Shown here piece by piece: positions 1 to 6,461 of a stretch of 14,938 nucleotides of DNA. The stretch's first letter is position 1. Each line of letters starts with the position of its first letter. A program made the position numbers and the translations under genes. The notes below the pieces were generated by a model, which searched no databases, was not told where the DNA came from, and saw only the letters and a program-made list of their open reading frames with translations. The DNA is from Oxalobacter sp. (lineage in GTDB: Bacteria; Pseudomonadota; Gammaproteobacteria; Burkholderiales; Burkholderiaceae_D), in NCBI GenBank assembly GCA_012512465.1, contig JAAZED010000306.1:1-14938 (forward strand). Direction: 5' to 3'.

Positions 1-395
1 ATATACGCCTTGGTGTTATCTGCGGCTATCGCCGAAGGCGCTACAGGCGGCACCCCGTTTTCCTGGAGGGAATGATGCGATACCCGGCCCACATGCCACA
101 GCTGTGCCGCCATTTTCCCGCCTTTTGCATGCACAGCTTCCACCACCTGCTTCCAGCCGGCTTCCTGGAGATCCGTATAAATCCCCGGTGTCCAGGCATA
201 TCCCTGCCCCTGCCGTGATATCTGGGTTCCTTCCGAGACAATCAGGCCAGCCGTGGCACGCTGCCCATAATATTCAGCGTTCAGTTCTGTTGGTGCATCA
301 TGGTCTTTTGATGCCCGTGAACGCGTCAGGGGCGCCATGACAACCCGGTTTGACAAAGAAATTTCGCCTACGCGAACAGGGGAAAGCAGCTTCAT
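1..395 (-). CDS. Old Yellow Enzyme-family alkene reductase (NemA-like), 3' end outside window
   Basis: Only the first 131 codons are in the window; the gene runs off the left edge. The protein begins MKLLSPVRVGEISLSNRVVM and continues with APLTRSRA, the usual opening of FMN-dependent Old Yellow Enzyme proteins. Around residues 98-107 it has QLWHVGRVSH, a hallmark of the N-ethylmaleimide reductase/xenobiotic reductase branch. Family members use NAD(P)H to reduce the C=C bond of enones, maleimides and nitro compounds in the cytoplasm. An ATG six bases upstream (399-401) directly abuts GGGAGG, too close to be used, whereas the ATG at 395 lies six bases from it, so I chose 395. It follows the osmC-like gene on the same strand with a 43-bp gap, so co-transcription is possible. 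The family call is firm; the exact substrate is not known. Confidence 0.9.
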   Translation of the reverse strand, partial: MKLLSPVRVGEISLSNRVVMAPLTRSRASKDHDAPTELNAEYYGQRATAGLIVSEGTQISRQGQGYAWTPGIYTDLQEAGWKQVVEAVHAKGGKMAAQLWHVGRVSHHSLQENGVPPVAPSAIAADNTKAY

Positions 396-425
396 GGTCA
401 TCCTCCCTTTATGGCAACAGTTTTT

Positions 426-436
426 TTGACAAATAC
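426..436 (-). promoter_or_regulatory. 11-bp motif shared by the upstream regions of the alkene reductase and osmC-like genes
   Basis: TTGACAAATAC (plus strand) lies 31-41 bases upstream of the alkene reductase start and recurs exactly at 923-933, 23-33 bases upstream of the osmC-like start. The shared position ahead of two stress-type genes suggests a binding site or promoter element. That function is inference. Confidence 0.3.
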
Positions 437-438
437 CA

Positions 439-900
439 TCAGTCATCTTTCAGGATTTTACCATCGCTGTCCGCGACCGTCACCCTGACCGGAATTCCTT
501 TACGGATACTGGCGGTCACCACACAGAAATTCTCAAACTGTGCCAATGCCCTTTCCAGTTGGGAAAAAGCGGCTTCGGGCCTGCCCAGCGTGATCGTGAC
601 ATGAATACCGGTAATCCGTTTGCGTCCCTCCTCATTGCGGCCGGTTGTCGCCTCGGCACGGGTTTTTATTACGCCGGTATCCTCCCTGAATTTGCCCAGC
701 GCAAAATTAAGAGACGCCGTCAGGCAGTATCCGGCAGCGGATGCCAGCAACTGCTCAGGAGTTGGACCGGTATTTGTTCCAATCGGTTCCGGCTCATCAA
801 TATGCCATTCAGGTATCCCGTCACCAAACCCTGCCCGGAACTGGAATCCGTTGATCTGCTCAAGATCCACGATAGAGACACTGGTATCTGCACTGCTCAT
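439..900 (-). CDS. OsmC family protein
   Basis: This is a 153-residue protein of the OsmC/Ohr fold. It carries both signature cysteines: C59 in AAGYCLTASL, at the start of the long central helix, and C126 in FENFCVV. The spacing and length fit the family (about 140-150 residues). OsmC/Ohr proteins reduce organic hydroperoxides with this cysteine pair, but some OsmC branches (YhfA-like) have no proven peroxidase activity. The sequence looks closer to general OsmC than to true Ohr. There is no signal peptide, so it should act in the cytoplasm. The start at 900 is supported by AGGGAG seven to eight bases upstream. The neighbouring alkene reductase also handles electrophiles, which fits a small detoxification cluster. 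Confidence 0.9.
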   Translation of the reverse strand: MSSADTSVSIVDLEQINGFQFRAGFGDGIPEWHIDEPEPIGTNTGPTPEQLLASAAGYCLTASLNFALGKFREDTGVIKTRAEATTGRNEEGRKRITGIHVTITLGRPEAAFSQLERALAQFENFCVVTASIRKGIPVRVTVADSDGKILKDD

Positions 901-913
901 ATTCGTTCTCCCT

Positions 914-933
914 GTATTTTGCTTGACAAATAC
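914..933. promoter_or_regulatory. Inverted repeat GTATTT-N8-AAATAC upstream of the osmC-like gene
   Basis: Two perfect 6-bp arms (914-919 and 928-933) are separated by eight bases, 14 bases upstream of the osmC-like start. The right arm overlaps the 11-bp motif also found upstream of the alkene reductase. The position suits an operator of a redox-responsive repressor, which is inference. Confidence 0.35.
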
Positions 934-952
934 ACCTTATCAGCGCTTCCCG

Positions 953-980
953 AAAAGAAACACCCCTTTGAAAAGGGGTG
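953..980 (-). terminator. Rho-independent terminator of the muramidase gene
   Basis: CACCCCTTT (961-969) and AAAGGGGTG (972-980) form a perfect 9-bp stem. Read on the minus strand it is followed by TTTCTTTTC. It lies 28 bases past the muramidase stop codon and insulates the osmC-like gene from it. Confidence 0.8.
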
Positions 981-1008
981 CTTTCTCCAGGATGGATGAT
1001 CGATAGCA

Positions 1009-1617
1009 TCAGCCCGGGCCATGCGCCTCCAGTGATTTTTCATAAGCCCTTTCCAGCTTTTTGTCGTATTTTCTCTCCGCATATGCCGGGCCATAGCACA
1101 GGCGGGCAAACATCTGCCAGTCCTTCTGCTGCAAAGACTCAATAAGCCCCCTGGATACCATCCATTGACAAAACGCCTCCAGTTGCCCGGCCGCGCCGGC
1201 TTTCTGTGCTTCAATAAACGCATGGATATCGTCATACCCGCACTCGGCAAACTGCCTGCCCATCAGGCGGAAAAAGCCCCATGCGGTTGCCGCAAGCGCT
1301 GCCCCTTCATTTATGGTGACTGCATCATCAAACCGCTGGTATTCCCTTTCCCCCTCCAGATAAAACTCCGGCATCCGTTTCGGGTAAAGCACATTGGGAT
1401 ACTGCTGGGACAAGTCACGCAGCTTGTCTTCGAAAAAGCCCCTTTTCAGCATCTCCTTCCAGAAAATCTGCCCTTCAAAGCGGATCGCGGATTTTCCTGA
1501 CGGCAAAAACCCCGGCTCCCGGGCTTCCAGACGGCATACCGCATCCAGCACATTCGGCTCGATTTTCAGCTTTTGCGCCGCTGCCGATATCATCTCAAAA
1601 GTCAGTTCCTGCTCCAT
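1009..1617 (-). CDS. Stand-alone N-acetylmuramidase-domain protein (DUF3380-like)
   Basis: The 202-residue protein resembles the N-acetylmuramidase domain (PF11860, DUF3380) found at the C-terminus of phage endolysins. Visible landmarks are the likely catalytic E31 in CRLEAREPGF, the RFEGQIFW segment (residues 46-53) and the closing YGPAYAERKYDKKLERAY. That last block matches the family's YNGPGYxxNxYDxKLxxAY with two substitutions. The domain cleaves the glycan strand of peptidoglycan. No signal peptide, membrane segment or separate cell-wall-binding domain is visible, so the protein would need a holin or lysis to reach its substrate, or it has another role. A start at 1629 (four residues longer) is possible. 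I prefer 1617 because GGGAG lies five bases upstream of it. It has its own promoter and terminator, so it is a single-gene unit, possibly a domesticated phage lysin. Confidence 0.8.
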   Translation of the reverse strand: MEQELTFEMISAAAQKLKIEPNVLDAVCRLEAREPGFLPSGKSAIRFEGQIFWKEMLKRGFFEDKLRDLSQQYPNVLYPKRMPEFYLEGEREYQRFDDAVTINEGAALAATAWGFFRLMGRQFAECGYDDIHAFIEAQKAGAAGQLEAFCQWMVSRGLIESLQQKDWQMFARLCYGPAYAERKYDKKLERAYEKSLEAHGPG

Positions 1618-1648
1618 TCGTGCTCCCATTCAACCTGTCTTTGCATTT

Positions 1649-1677
1649 ATTGTATGACGACGCCTGCCCGCTTTCAA
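1649..1677 (-). promoter_or_regulatory. Sigma70-like promoter of the muramidase gene
   Basis: On the minus strand, TTGAAA (1677-1672, five of six consensus bases) is followed after exactly 17 bp by TACAAT (1654-1649, five of six). This places the transcript start near 1642, about 25 bases ahead of the ATG. Confidence 0.7.
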
Positions 1678-1685
1678 ATGCAAGA

Positions 1686-1694
1686 TGCTAAAAT
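1686..1694 (+). promoter_or_regulatory. Possible extended -10 promoter of the dipeptidase-phosphatase pair
   Basis: TGCTAAAAT (TGn followed by TAAAAT, five of six -10 bases) lies about 70 bases before the dipeptidase ATG. No good -35 is seen at the right distance, so the call rests on the extended -10 alone. Confidence 0.4.
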
Positions 1695-1762
1695 CATGCC
1701 AGATCCGCAACGCGGCCCGTTAACCAGACTCAGCCCTGTCTTTACCTGTCCTGCCATACCTC

Positions 1763-2470
1763 ATGAAGCCATTTACCGGACGATCCCTGATCACGCTTAT
1801 ACCGGTAATGTTTTTCCTGATGCAGGCCGGATGCACATCTGTTTTCCAGTCAACTCACACGATGCCAGCCGATTTTGTCTACGTAAGCGATATTGCCCCG
1901 GATGTGCAGCTTGATATCCGTTATTACAGCACCAATAACTTTGTCGGTACCCGTATCGAAGGCTATGAGGCACCGGTAGCCATCCTCAGCAAACCCGCAG
2001 CCCTTGCGCTCAAAAAAGCCAGCGACGCCTTCATGGCACAGGGCTACTGTATCCGGGTTTTTGATGCCTACCGTCCCCAGACAGCCGTCAACCATTTCAT
2101 CCGCTGGGCCGAAAACCCGGCTGACACGCAGACAAAGACCGCCTACTACCCGCACCTGGACAAACCGGCGCTCTTCACAAAAGGCTACATTGCCACACGC
2201 TCCAGCCATTCCAGAGGCAGCACCGTTGATTTGACGCTCATTGAGTGCAAAACCGGAAAAGAACTTGACATGGGCTCATCTTTTGACTTTTTTGATCCGG
2301 CCTCGCATCTCGACGCACCACAGCTTAACCGGGAACAGATGGCCAACCGGGAAACCCTCATTTCCATCATGAAGAAAAACGGATTCAAGACCTTTGCCTG
2401 GGAATGGTGGCACTACACACTGGAAAATGAACCTTACCCTGACAGCTACTTCGATTTTGCTGTCCGCTGA
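1763..2470 (+). CDS. VanX-like D-alanyl-D-alanine dipeptidase, probable lipoprotein (M15 family)
   Basis: The 235-residue protein belongs to the M15D metallopeptidases, which hydrolyse free D-Ala-D-Ala to two D-alanines. The zinc site is complete: H149 and D156 in SSHSRGSTVDL and H217 in EWWH, with catalytic base E214. R104 in FDAYRP matches the VanX arginine that stabilises the transition state. The first 24 residues form a hydrophobic signal ending in the lipobox QAGC (C24), so I predict a lipid-anchored periplasmic protein. That makes wall turnover or D-Ala recycling more likely than vancomycin resistance, where VanX is cytoplasmic. DdpX of E. coli is the obvious comparison. No clear Shine-Dalgarno precedes the ATG. 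The phosphatase gene follows after about 33 bases, so the two are probably one transcript. Confidence 0.92.
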   Translation: MKPFTGRSLITLIPVMFFLMQAGCTSVFQSTHTMPADFVYVSDIAPDVQLDIRYYSTNNFVGTRIEGYEAPVAILSKPAALALKKASDAFMAQGYCIRVFDAYRPQTAVNHFIRWAENPADTQTKTAYYPHLDKPALFTKGYIATRSSHSRGSTVDLTLIECKTGKELDMGSSFDFFDPASHLDAPQLNREQMANRETLISIMKKNGFKTFAWEWWHYTLENEPYPDSYFDFAVR

Positions 2471-2503
2471 TTGTTTCCAAAGACACACCATGCTGGATAC
2501 CCC

Positions 2504-3454
2504 ATGAAAGATATCGCCTCCATCACCCGTGACAAAAAAACCAAGGCTGCGACACTCCATCTCAAAAAAGATATCCCCTGGAAAATCTGGCCGGGAAAAA
2601 ACACAGCACATCAGGCATCATCTCCTGCCCTGTCAGGCGAAAAAAGCGGGAGCTATTCCCTTCCAGTTGACCCGATGACCCATGCCTGCTTTACCCTGCA
2701 GACACCGGAAGAAACCCTCACGCTGGCAGAACACCACTTGCCCATGGCTGGCGGGTACAACATTCGTGACCTGGGCGGATATCGTGGCGCCGGGGGAAAG
2801 CGCATTGCATGGGGGACATTCTTCCGTGCGGACGACATGGCCCATCTGAGTGATGAGGATATCGCCTACCTGGGTTCCATCCCGATCACAACCGTTTTTG
2901 ATTTCAGGACACACAAAGAAGTCGAGGCAGCACCGGACAGGCTGCCAGCCTCGGTCAAAAATGTGGTTCATCGCCCGCTGGCACCCGGCAATGTCGCGCC
3001 GAGCGAAATCAAGCACGGGAAATTCGGCGCTTACGACGATACTGATGCCTTCATGCGGGTTGTCTATCGTGAACTGGTAAACGACACCGGCATCAATGCC
3101 ACCTACCGTGAATTTTTCAGGCTGATCCAGAACAAAAACGACCTGCCCATTCTCTTTCACTGTACTGCCGGAAAAGACCGCACCGGCATGGCTGCCGCTT
3201 TCCTTCTTTTTGCCCTGGGCGTGGACAGGGACACCATCATCCGGGATTACATGGATTCCAATACCTATCTTGCCGGGAAGTACACCCTCCTGACAAAGGA
3301 CAATCCCCAACTGGCGGTCCTCTACAGCGTCAAGCCGGACTATCTGCTAACCGGGATTGACACCATGGAAAAAGCACACGGAACGGTAGAAAACTACCTG
3401 GTCCGTGTACTGGATGCCGACATTGACGCCATACGCTCACAATACCTCTACTGA
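2504..3454 (+). CDS. Tyrosine/serine protein phosphatase (HCx5R family)
   Basis: This 316-residue protein has the P-loop HCTAGKDRTG. The nucleophile is C220 and the phosphate-binding arginine R226, the HCxxGKDRTG form of the Y_phosphatase3 family (PF13350). Upstream it has the family's YNIRDLGGYR (residues about 85-94) and the FFRADD and FDFRTHKE segments. Relatives remove phosphate from tyrosine or serine, and some act on phosphoinositides. No signal peptide is visible, so it is probably cytoplasmic, unlike its operon partner. The ATG at 2504 was preferred to an in-frame TTG at 2471 that directly follows the dipeptidase stop codon; neither has a strong ribosome-binding site. The first 70 residues, before the catalytic domain, resemble the short N-terminal region common in this family. 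The substrate cannot be told. Confidence 0.87.
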   Translation: MKDIASITRDKKTKAATLHLKKDIPWKIWPGKNTAHQASSPALSGEKSGSYSLPVDPMTHACFTLQTPEETLTLAEHHLPMAGGYNIRDLGGYRGAGGKRIAWGTFFRADDMAHLSDEDIAYLGSIPITTVFDFRTHKEVEAAPDRLPASVKNVVHRPLAPGNVAPSEIKHGKFGAYDDTDAFMRVVYRELVNDTGINATYREFFRLIQNKNDLPILFHCTAGKDRTGMAAAFLLFALGVDRDTIIRDYMDSNTYLAGKYTLLTKDNPQLAVLYSVKPDYLLTGIDTMEKAHGTVENYLVRVLDADIDAIRSQYLY

Positions 3455-3477
3455 GCGCAAACCAGGGGCAGGCCTCA

Positions 3478-4461
3478 TTAATCCACGCGGACAACCACCC
3501 GTCCCTTGATCCTGCCGCCCATCAGCTCGGGAATCGTGTCCAGCACCTCCTCCAGCCGGATCTCATGGCTGATTTCCTCCAGCAGCACCGGATCAACGAT
3601 TTCAGCCATCCGGCGCCATGCCGCATTACGCTTTTCAACCGGGCACTTCACGCTATCGATACCGGCAAGCGAAATCCCGCGCAGGATAAAAGGGGCAACA
3701 CTCCCCGGAAAATCCAGGCTTTCCGCCATACCGCAGGCAGCAACCGCACCACCATACATGATGCTGGCACAGACACTGACCAGCGTCTGCCCACCAACGG
3801 AATCAATCGCACCGGCCCACCTTTCCTTCATAAGCGGGTTCCCGCGTGTGGCAAGCGTTGTTCGGTTGATAATCTCGGCAGCACCCAGTTTTTTCACCAG
3901 ATAGTCAGAATCCGGGCGGCCGGTTGATGCCGTGACCTGGTAGCCCAGCCGCGAAAAAAAGGCTGTCGCAAAGCTGCCCACTCCACCACTGGCCCCGGTT
4001 ACCAGGACAGGCCCTTTATCAGGGGTTATGCCGTTTTTCTCCAGCGCCATCACGGCAAGCATGGCGGTATAGCCGGCTGTCCCGATTGCCATGGCATCTT
4101 TGGCGCTGATTTTTTCCGGGAGGCGCGTCAGCCATTCCCCATTCACCCGCACCTTTTGTGCCAGGCCGCCCCAGCGGGTTTCACCCAGGCCCCACCCATT
4201 CAGAAAGACCATATCTCCTTTCCGGTATGCCGGATTGCGGCTTTCTTCCACGACACCGGCAAAATCAATGCCCGGCACCATGGGAAAACTGCGAACAATC
4301 GGTTTTTTGCCTGTTATTGCAAGTCCGTCCTTGTAGTTTAGAGAGGAGTAATCGACCCTGACTGTCACATCCCCTTTGGGCAACTGTGATTCATCCATAT
4401 CCCTGAGCTCGGCTCGGTACCCCTGACGGGCATCATTTTCAATTACGAGGGCCTTGAACAT
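3478..4461 (-). CDS. acuI: NADPH-dependent acrylyl-CoA reductase (AcuI/YhdH-type)
   Basis: This 327-residue protein belongs to the zinc-free branch of the MDR (quinone oxidoreductase) superfamily, matching the usual AcuI length of about 325. Landmarks are the N-terminal MFKALVIE, SSLNYKDGLAITG (about residues 39-51), MVPGIDFAG, and the dinucleotide-binding VTGASGGVGSFATAFFSRLG (about residues 154-173). AcuI reduces acryloyl-CoA to propionyl-CoA, removing a toxic electrophile that arises in 3-hydroxypropionate or DMSP metabolism and as a side product. The ATG at 4461 has AAGGA nine bases upstream. The gene converges on the phosphatase gene with only 23 bases between stop codons and no clear terminator. 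It has no partner on its strand. Confidence 0.92.
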   Translation of the reverse strand: MFKALVIENDARQGYRAELRDMDESQLPKGDVTVRVDYSSLNYKDGLAITGKKPIVRSFPMVPGIDFAGVVEESRNPAYRKGDMVFLNGWGLGETRWGGLAQKVRVNGEWLTRLPEKISAKDAMAIGTAGYTAMLAVMALEKNGITPDKGPVLVTGASGGVGSFATAFFSRLGYQVTASTGRPDSDYLVKKLGAAEIINRTTLATRGNPLMKERWAGAIDSVGGQTLVSVCASIMYGGAVAACGMAESLDFPGSVAPFILRGISLAGIDSVKCPVEKRNAAWRRMAEIVDPVLLEEISHEIRLEEVLDTIPELMGGRIKGRVVVRVD

Positions 4462-4529
4462 ATCGTTTTTTCCTTATTTTATGCTTTCCATAGGTTAATT
4501 TTTATTTGCCTAAAACTACAACTCTATAT

Positions 4530-4553
4530 AGTCCAACCCTTTGCACTTGGACT
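4530..4553. repeat. Inverted repeat AGTCCAA-N10-TTGGACT upstream of acuI
   Basis: Perfect 7-bp arms lie at 4530-4536 and 4547-4553, about 70-90 bases before the acuI ATG and next to a TATATA box. This is a possible operator for acuI. Confidence 0.4.
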
Positions 4554-4711
4554 TTCCTGCTTTTCATTATCCCGTGATGCCGATAAAATATAATAGTGCA
4601 GCCACCTCTCCGTATTCCCTTGTAAAATCAAGGAAATCAAGAAAAACAAACATTTGCAGATAACATTAACATGCACGAAAACGGATGTCTTTTGCAACAC
4701 ATGCGTATAAA

Positions 4712-4727
4712 CTTATTTCATAATAAG
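4712..4727. repeat. Inverted repeat CTTATT-TCAT-AATAAG
   Basis: Perfect 6-bp arms with a 4-base centre lie about 205 bases before the HTH gene. A second, weaker copy (CTTATTTGTAAG) follows within about 25 bases. This is a possible binding site for a helix-turn-helix protein. Confidence 0.35.
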
Positions 4728-4929
4728 ATGATGTATTCTTATTTGTAAGTATAAAATTAGAGCAGCAACGAGGAATAAATTTCATCTTCCTCATATAAAA
4801 TGACCGCCGCCGGAATTTTTCGGTTGTTGTCAAAAAAAACAAAAATAAGAGGCTTTTAAAAAGCAGATAAACAGGCAGCAGTTCAACAGACTGTTATGAA
4901 ACACAAAACAAGACTAAAGGGTTACAGAC

Positions 4930-5490
4930 GTGAAAGCCAGAAGACCTGATCTGAGTTCGTTTCCACCAATCACCATAGTTCCTCCTTCAAGTGAAACAGC
5001 GAAAAAAAGAGCGAAAAACGAGCGCGCAGAGAAAGATAGAAAGCGCCAGATGAACAAATCAAAATCAAAAGCCCAGCTCTCCAAAGAGCAGCAGGAGCTT
5101 GTTGACATCAAAAACACACTGGGCTTGAGACACCAGGATTTTGCCATTATGCTGGATATTGGCCTGCCACGGCTTTCATCCTACACCTATGGCCGAACCG
5201 CTTCCGTCCCGGCTGATGTCATGAAAACAGCCCGCCAGCTTCTGGCGGAAAACAGCAAAATGTCCATGCAAATCCGGGAAAAATTTGCCCGCCCCATGTC
5301 TGAAATACTTGATGAATGGGCAGAAAAGCTGGGGACACGGTCGGACACCCAACTGGCAGCCCTTTTAGGTGTCGTCAGCATGACCATCAACCGGTGGAAA
5401 AAAAATGAAACACGCCCGGACTTAAGCGCATTAAACCGCTATGACCGGATTGTGGAACTCATTGTCAACAACACCCGGGTCCGCAAATAG
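4930..5490 (+). CDS. Predicted DNA-binding protein with two helix-turn-helix-like segments
   Basis: I do not recognise a named family. The 186-residue protein starts at GTG (4930), supported by AAAGGG eight bases upstream. The next in-frame ATG (5050) has no ribosome-binding site. Residues 1-50 are proline- and then lysine/arginine-rich and look disordered. Residues about 57-105 (IKNTLGLRHQDFAIML...) and about 120-180 (EKLGTRSDTQLAALLGVVSM, then TINRWKK) both look like Cro/C1-type helix-turn-helix domains. The second is the more convincing, with an S-x-x-x-x-x-W recognition-helix look. The protein is very basic at its N-terminus, has no membrane segment and has no enzyme motif. It stands alone between an AT-rich upstream gap and a cluster of palindromes, so autoregulation or control of the downstream hydrolases is plausible. 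A phage- or plasmid-derived repressor is an alternative. Confidence 0.75.
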   Translation: MKARRPDLSSFPPITIVPPSSETAKKRAKNERAEKDRKRQMNKSKSKAQLSKEQQELVDIKNTLGLRHQDFAIMLDIGLPRLSSYTYGRTASVPADVMKTARQLLAENSKMSMQIREKFARPMSEILDEWAEKLGTRSDTQLAALLGVVSMTINRWKKNETRPDLSALNRYDRIVELIVNNTRVRK

Positions 5491-5531
5491 TTCTCCCTCT
5501 CCTGCCAAGGGAAGGCAGGTGTTGCAGCAAG

Positions 5532-5569
5532 CAATAGCCCGGTTTTCATCAGTGAAAACCGGGCTATTG
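5532..5569 (+). terminator. Long perfect hairpin after the HTH gene, terminator-like
   Basis: A 17-bp perfect stem (5532-5548 with 5553-5569) has a TCAG tetraloop and lies 41 bases past the stop codon. There is no T-run on either side, so it is either an imperfect terminator, an RNA-stabilising hairpin or a repeat unit. A smaller inverted repeat, CCTGCC/GGCAGG (5501-5519), precedes it. Confidence 0.55.
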
Positions 5570-5576
5570 TCCCATT

Positions 5577-5598
5577 TATGCCAAAATTAGGGCATAAT
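5577..5598. repeat. Inverted repeat TTATGCC-N8-GGCATAA
   Basis: Perfect 7-bp arms lie at 5577-5583 and 5592-5598, about 110 bases before the first hydrolase gene. The right arm overlaps a CATAAT box that could be a -10. This is a possible operator. Confidence 0.4.
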
Positions 5599-5612
5599 AA
5601 GGATTCATGATC

Positions 5613-5626
5613 CTGGTGTTCACCAG
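5613..5626. repeat. Palindrome CTGGTG-TT-CACCAG
   Basis: Perfect 6-bp arms with a 2-base centre lie about 80 bases before the first hydrolase ATG. The shape is that of a compact operator site. Confidence 0.35.
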
Positions 5627-5706
5627 ATCTTCTTCATACGCCAGTTTAGTGTCAACAGGCCCTGAACAAGAGCCGTCTCTCCAATCACTCAATATCCGGG
5701 AACCTT

Positions 5707-6444
5707 ATGAAAAAAATCACTCCTGAGACCCTGATGCAAATGGACCCATCCATCTTTCCACCGGAAATGATCGGACGGCTGACATTCAAAATCGCCCCGC
5801 CAACAAAGGCGCCCTTGCCTGCCGGCCAGCATCTTCTTGGCCTGGCAGAAGAACGCGACACCATCCTGATCGTCCCGGAAGGACTGGAAACGGACAAGCC
5901 GGTCCCGCTTTTCGTGATGTTTCACGGTGCCAGCGGCCATGCCGAAAAAGTCATGCCCTTTTTCACGGAATATGCCAAGCAGCACAAATTCCTGCTGCTC
6001 CTGCCCCAATCCACTTACTACACATGGGATCTGACGATCGGCGGCCATGGTCCCGACCTTGACCGGCTTGGCAAGGCACTCGATAACGTATCGTCCCATT
6101 TTGTCATTGATCCGGAACACTTCGCACTTGCCGGATTTTCCGACGGGGCCAGCTACGCCCTCTCAACAGGCCTGACCAATGGCGAGCTGGTATCGCATAT
6201 CATCGTGCTCTCCGGTGGATTCATGAATGTGTACCTCAAAACCGGCAAGCCCCGGATTTTTATTACCCACAGCCCGGAAGACGAGCAGCTCAATATCAAG
6301 ACAAGCGCCCTGAAACACTACACGGACCTGAAAAAAGAAGGCTACGATATTTATTTCGAGCTATTCTCCGGACGGCATGTTATTCATCCGCCCATGGTAG
6401 AAAAAGCCATGGCATTCTTCCTGGAAAAAAAGGCGGCAACATAA
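5707..6444 (+). CDS. Alpha/beta hydrolase, carboxylesterase/phospholipase-like (paralog 1)
   Basis: The 245-residue protein has the alpha/beta hydrolase landmarks: the oxyanion-hole region FVMFHGASG, the nucleophile elbow GFSDG with S145, an acid candidate D192 in HSPEDE and a histidine H224 in FSGRHVIHP. It resembles the phospholipase/carboxylesterase group (PF02230-like esterases) that hydrolyses small acyl esters. There is no signal peptide or membrane segment, so it is cytoplasmic. GGGAA lies close upstream of the ATG. The next gene starts 17 bases later and encodes a clear paralog, about 60% identical over 217 residues by eye count, so the pair arose by tandem duplication. This copy has about 14 extra N-terminal residues. 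The substrate is unknown. Confidence 0.85.
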   Translation: MKKITPETLMQMDPSIFPPEMIGRLTFKIAPPTKAPLPAGQHLLGLAEERDTILIVPEGLETDKPVPLFVMFHGASGHAEKVMPFFTEYAKQHKFLLLLPQSTYYTWDLTIGGHGPDLDRLGKALDNVSSHFVIDPEHFALAGFSDGASYALSTGLTNGELVSHIIVLSGGFMNVYLKTGKPRIFITHSPEDEQLNIKTSALKHYTDLKKEGYDIYFELFSGRHVIHPPMVEKAMAFFLEKKAAT

Positions 6445-6461
6445 CCTGTAAAGAAACAGGC

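Larger units (their letters stand above)
4462..4929. other. AT-rich intergenic region between divergent acuI and the HTH gene
   Basis: About 470 bp without a credible coding frame. It is clearly more AT-rich than its surroundings and holds several TATAAA-like boxes (for example 4750-4755 and 4794-4799), none with a convincing -35 at the right distance. It contains the two inverted repeats listed separately and a GCTTTT/AAAAGC arm pair near 4850-4865. It should hold the acuI promoter and that of the GTG-started regulator gene. Confidence 0.6.

Noticed and set aside
559..1006. Long plus-strand frames opposite the osmC-like gene
   Set aside because: They are antisense to a gene with clear OsmC motifs and its own ribosome-binding site, and show no domain of their own.
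1009..1617. A full prophage around the muramidase gene
   Set aside because: No integrase, capsid, tail, holin or attachment repeats are visible in the flanks, and the neighbours are ordinary chromosomal genes.
2471..2503. TTG start giving 11 extra residues on the phosphatase
   Set aside because: It directly abuts the previous stop codon, has no ribosome-binding site, and the extra residues have no family support. The ATG at 2504 is simpler.
4712..4760. CRISPR-like repeats or a replication origin in the AT-rich gap
   Set aside because: There is no regular repeat-spacer pattern, and no set of DnaA boxes or iterons can be read, only short palindromes.
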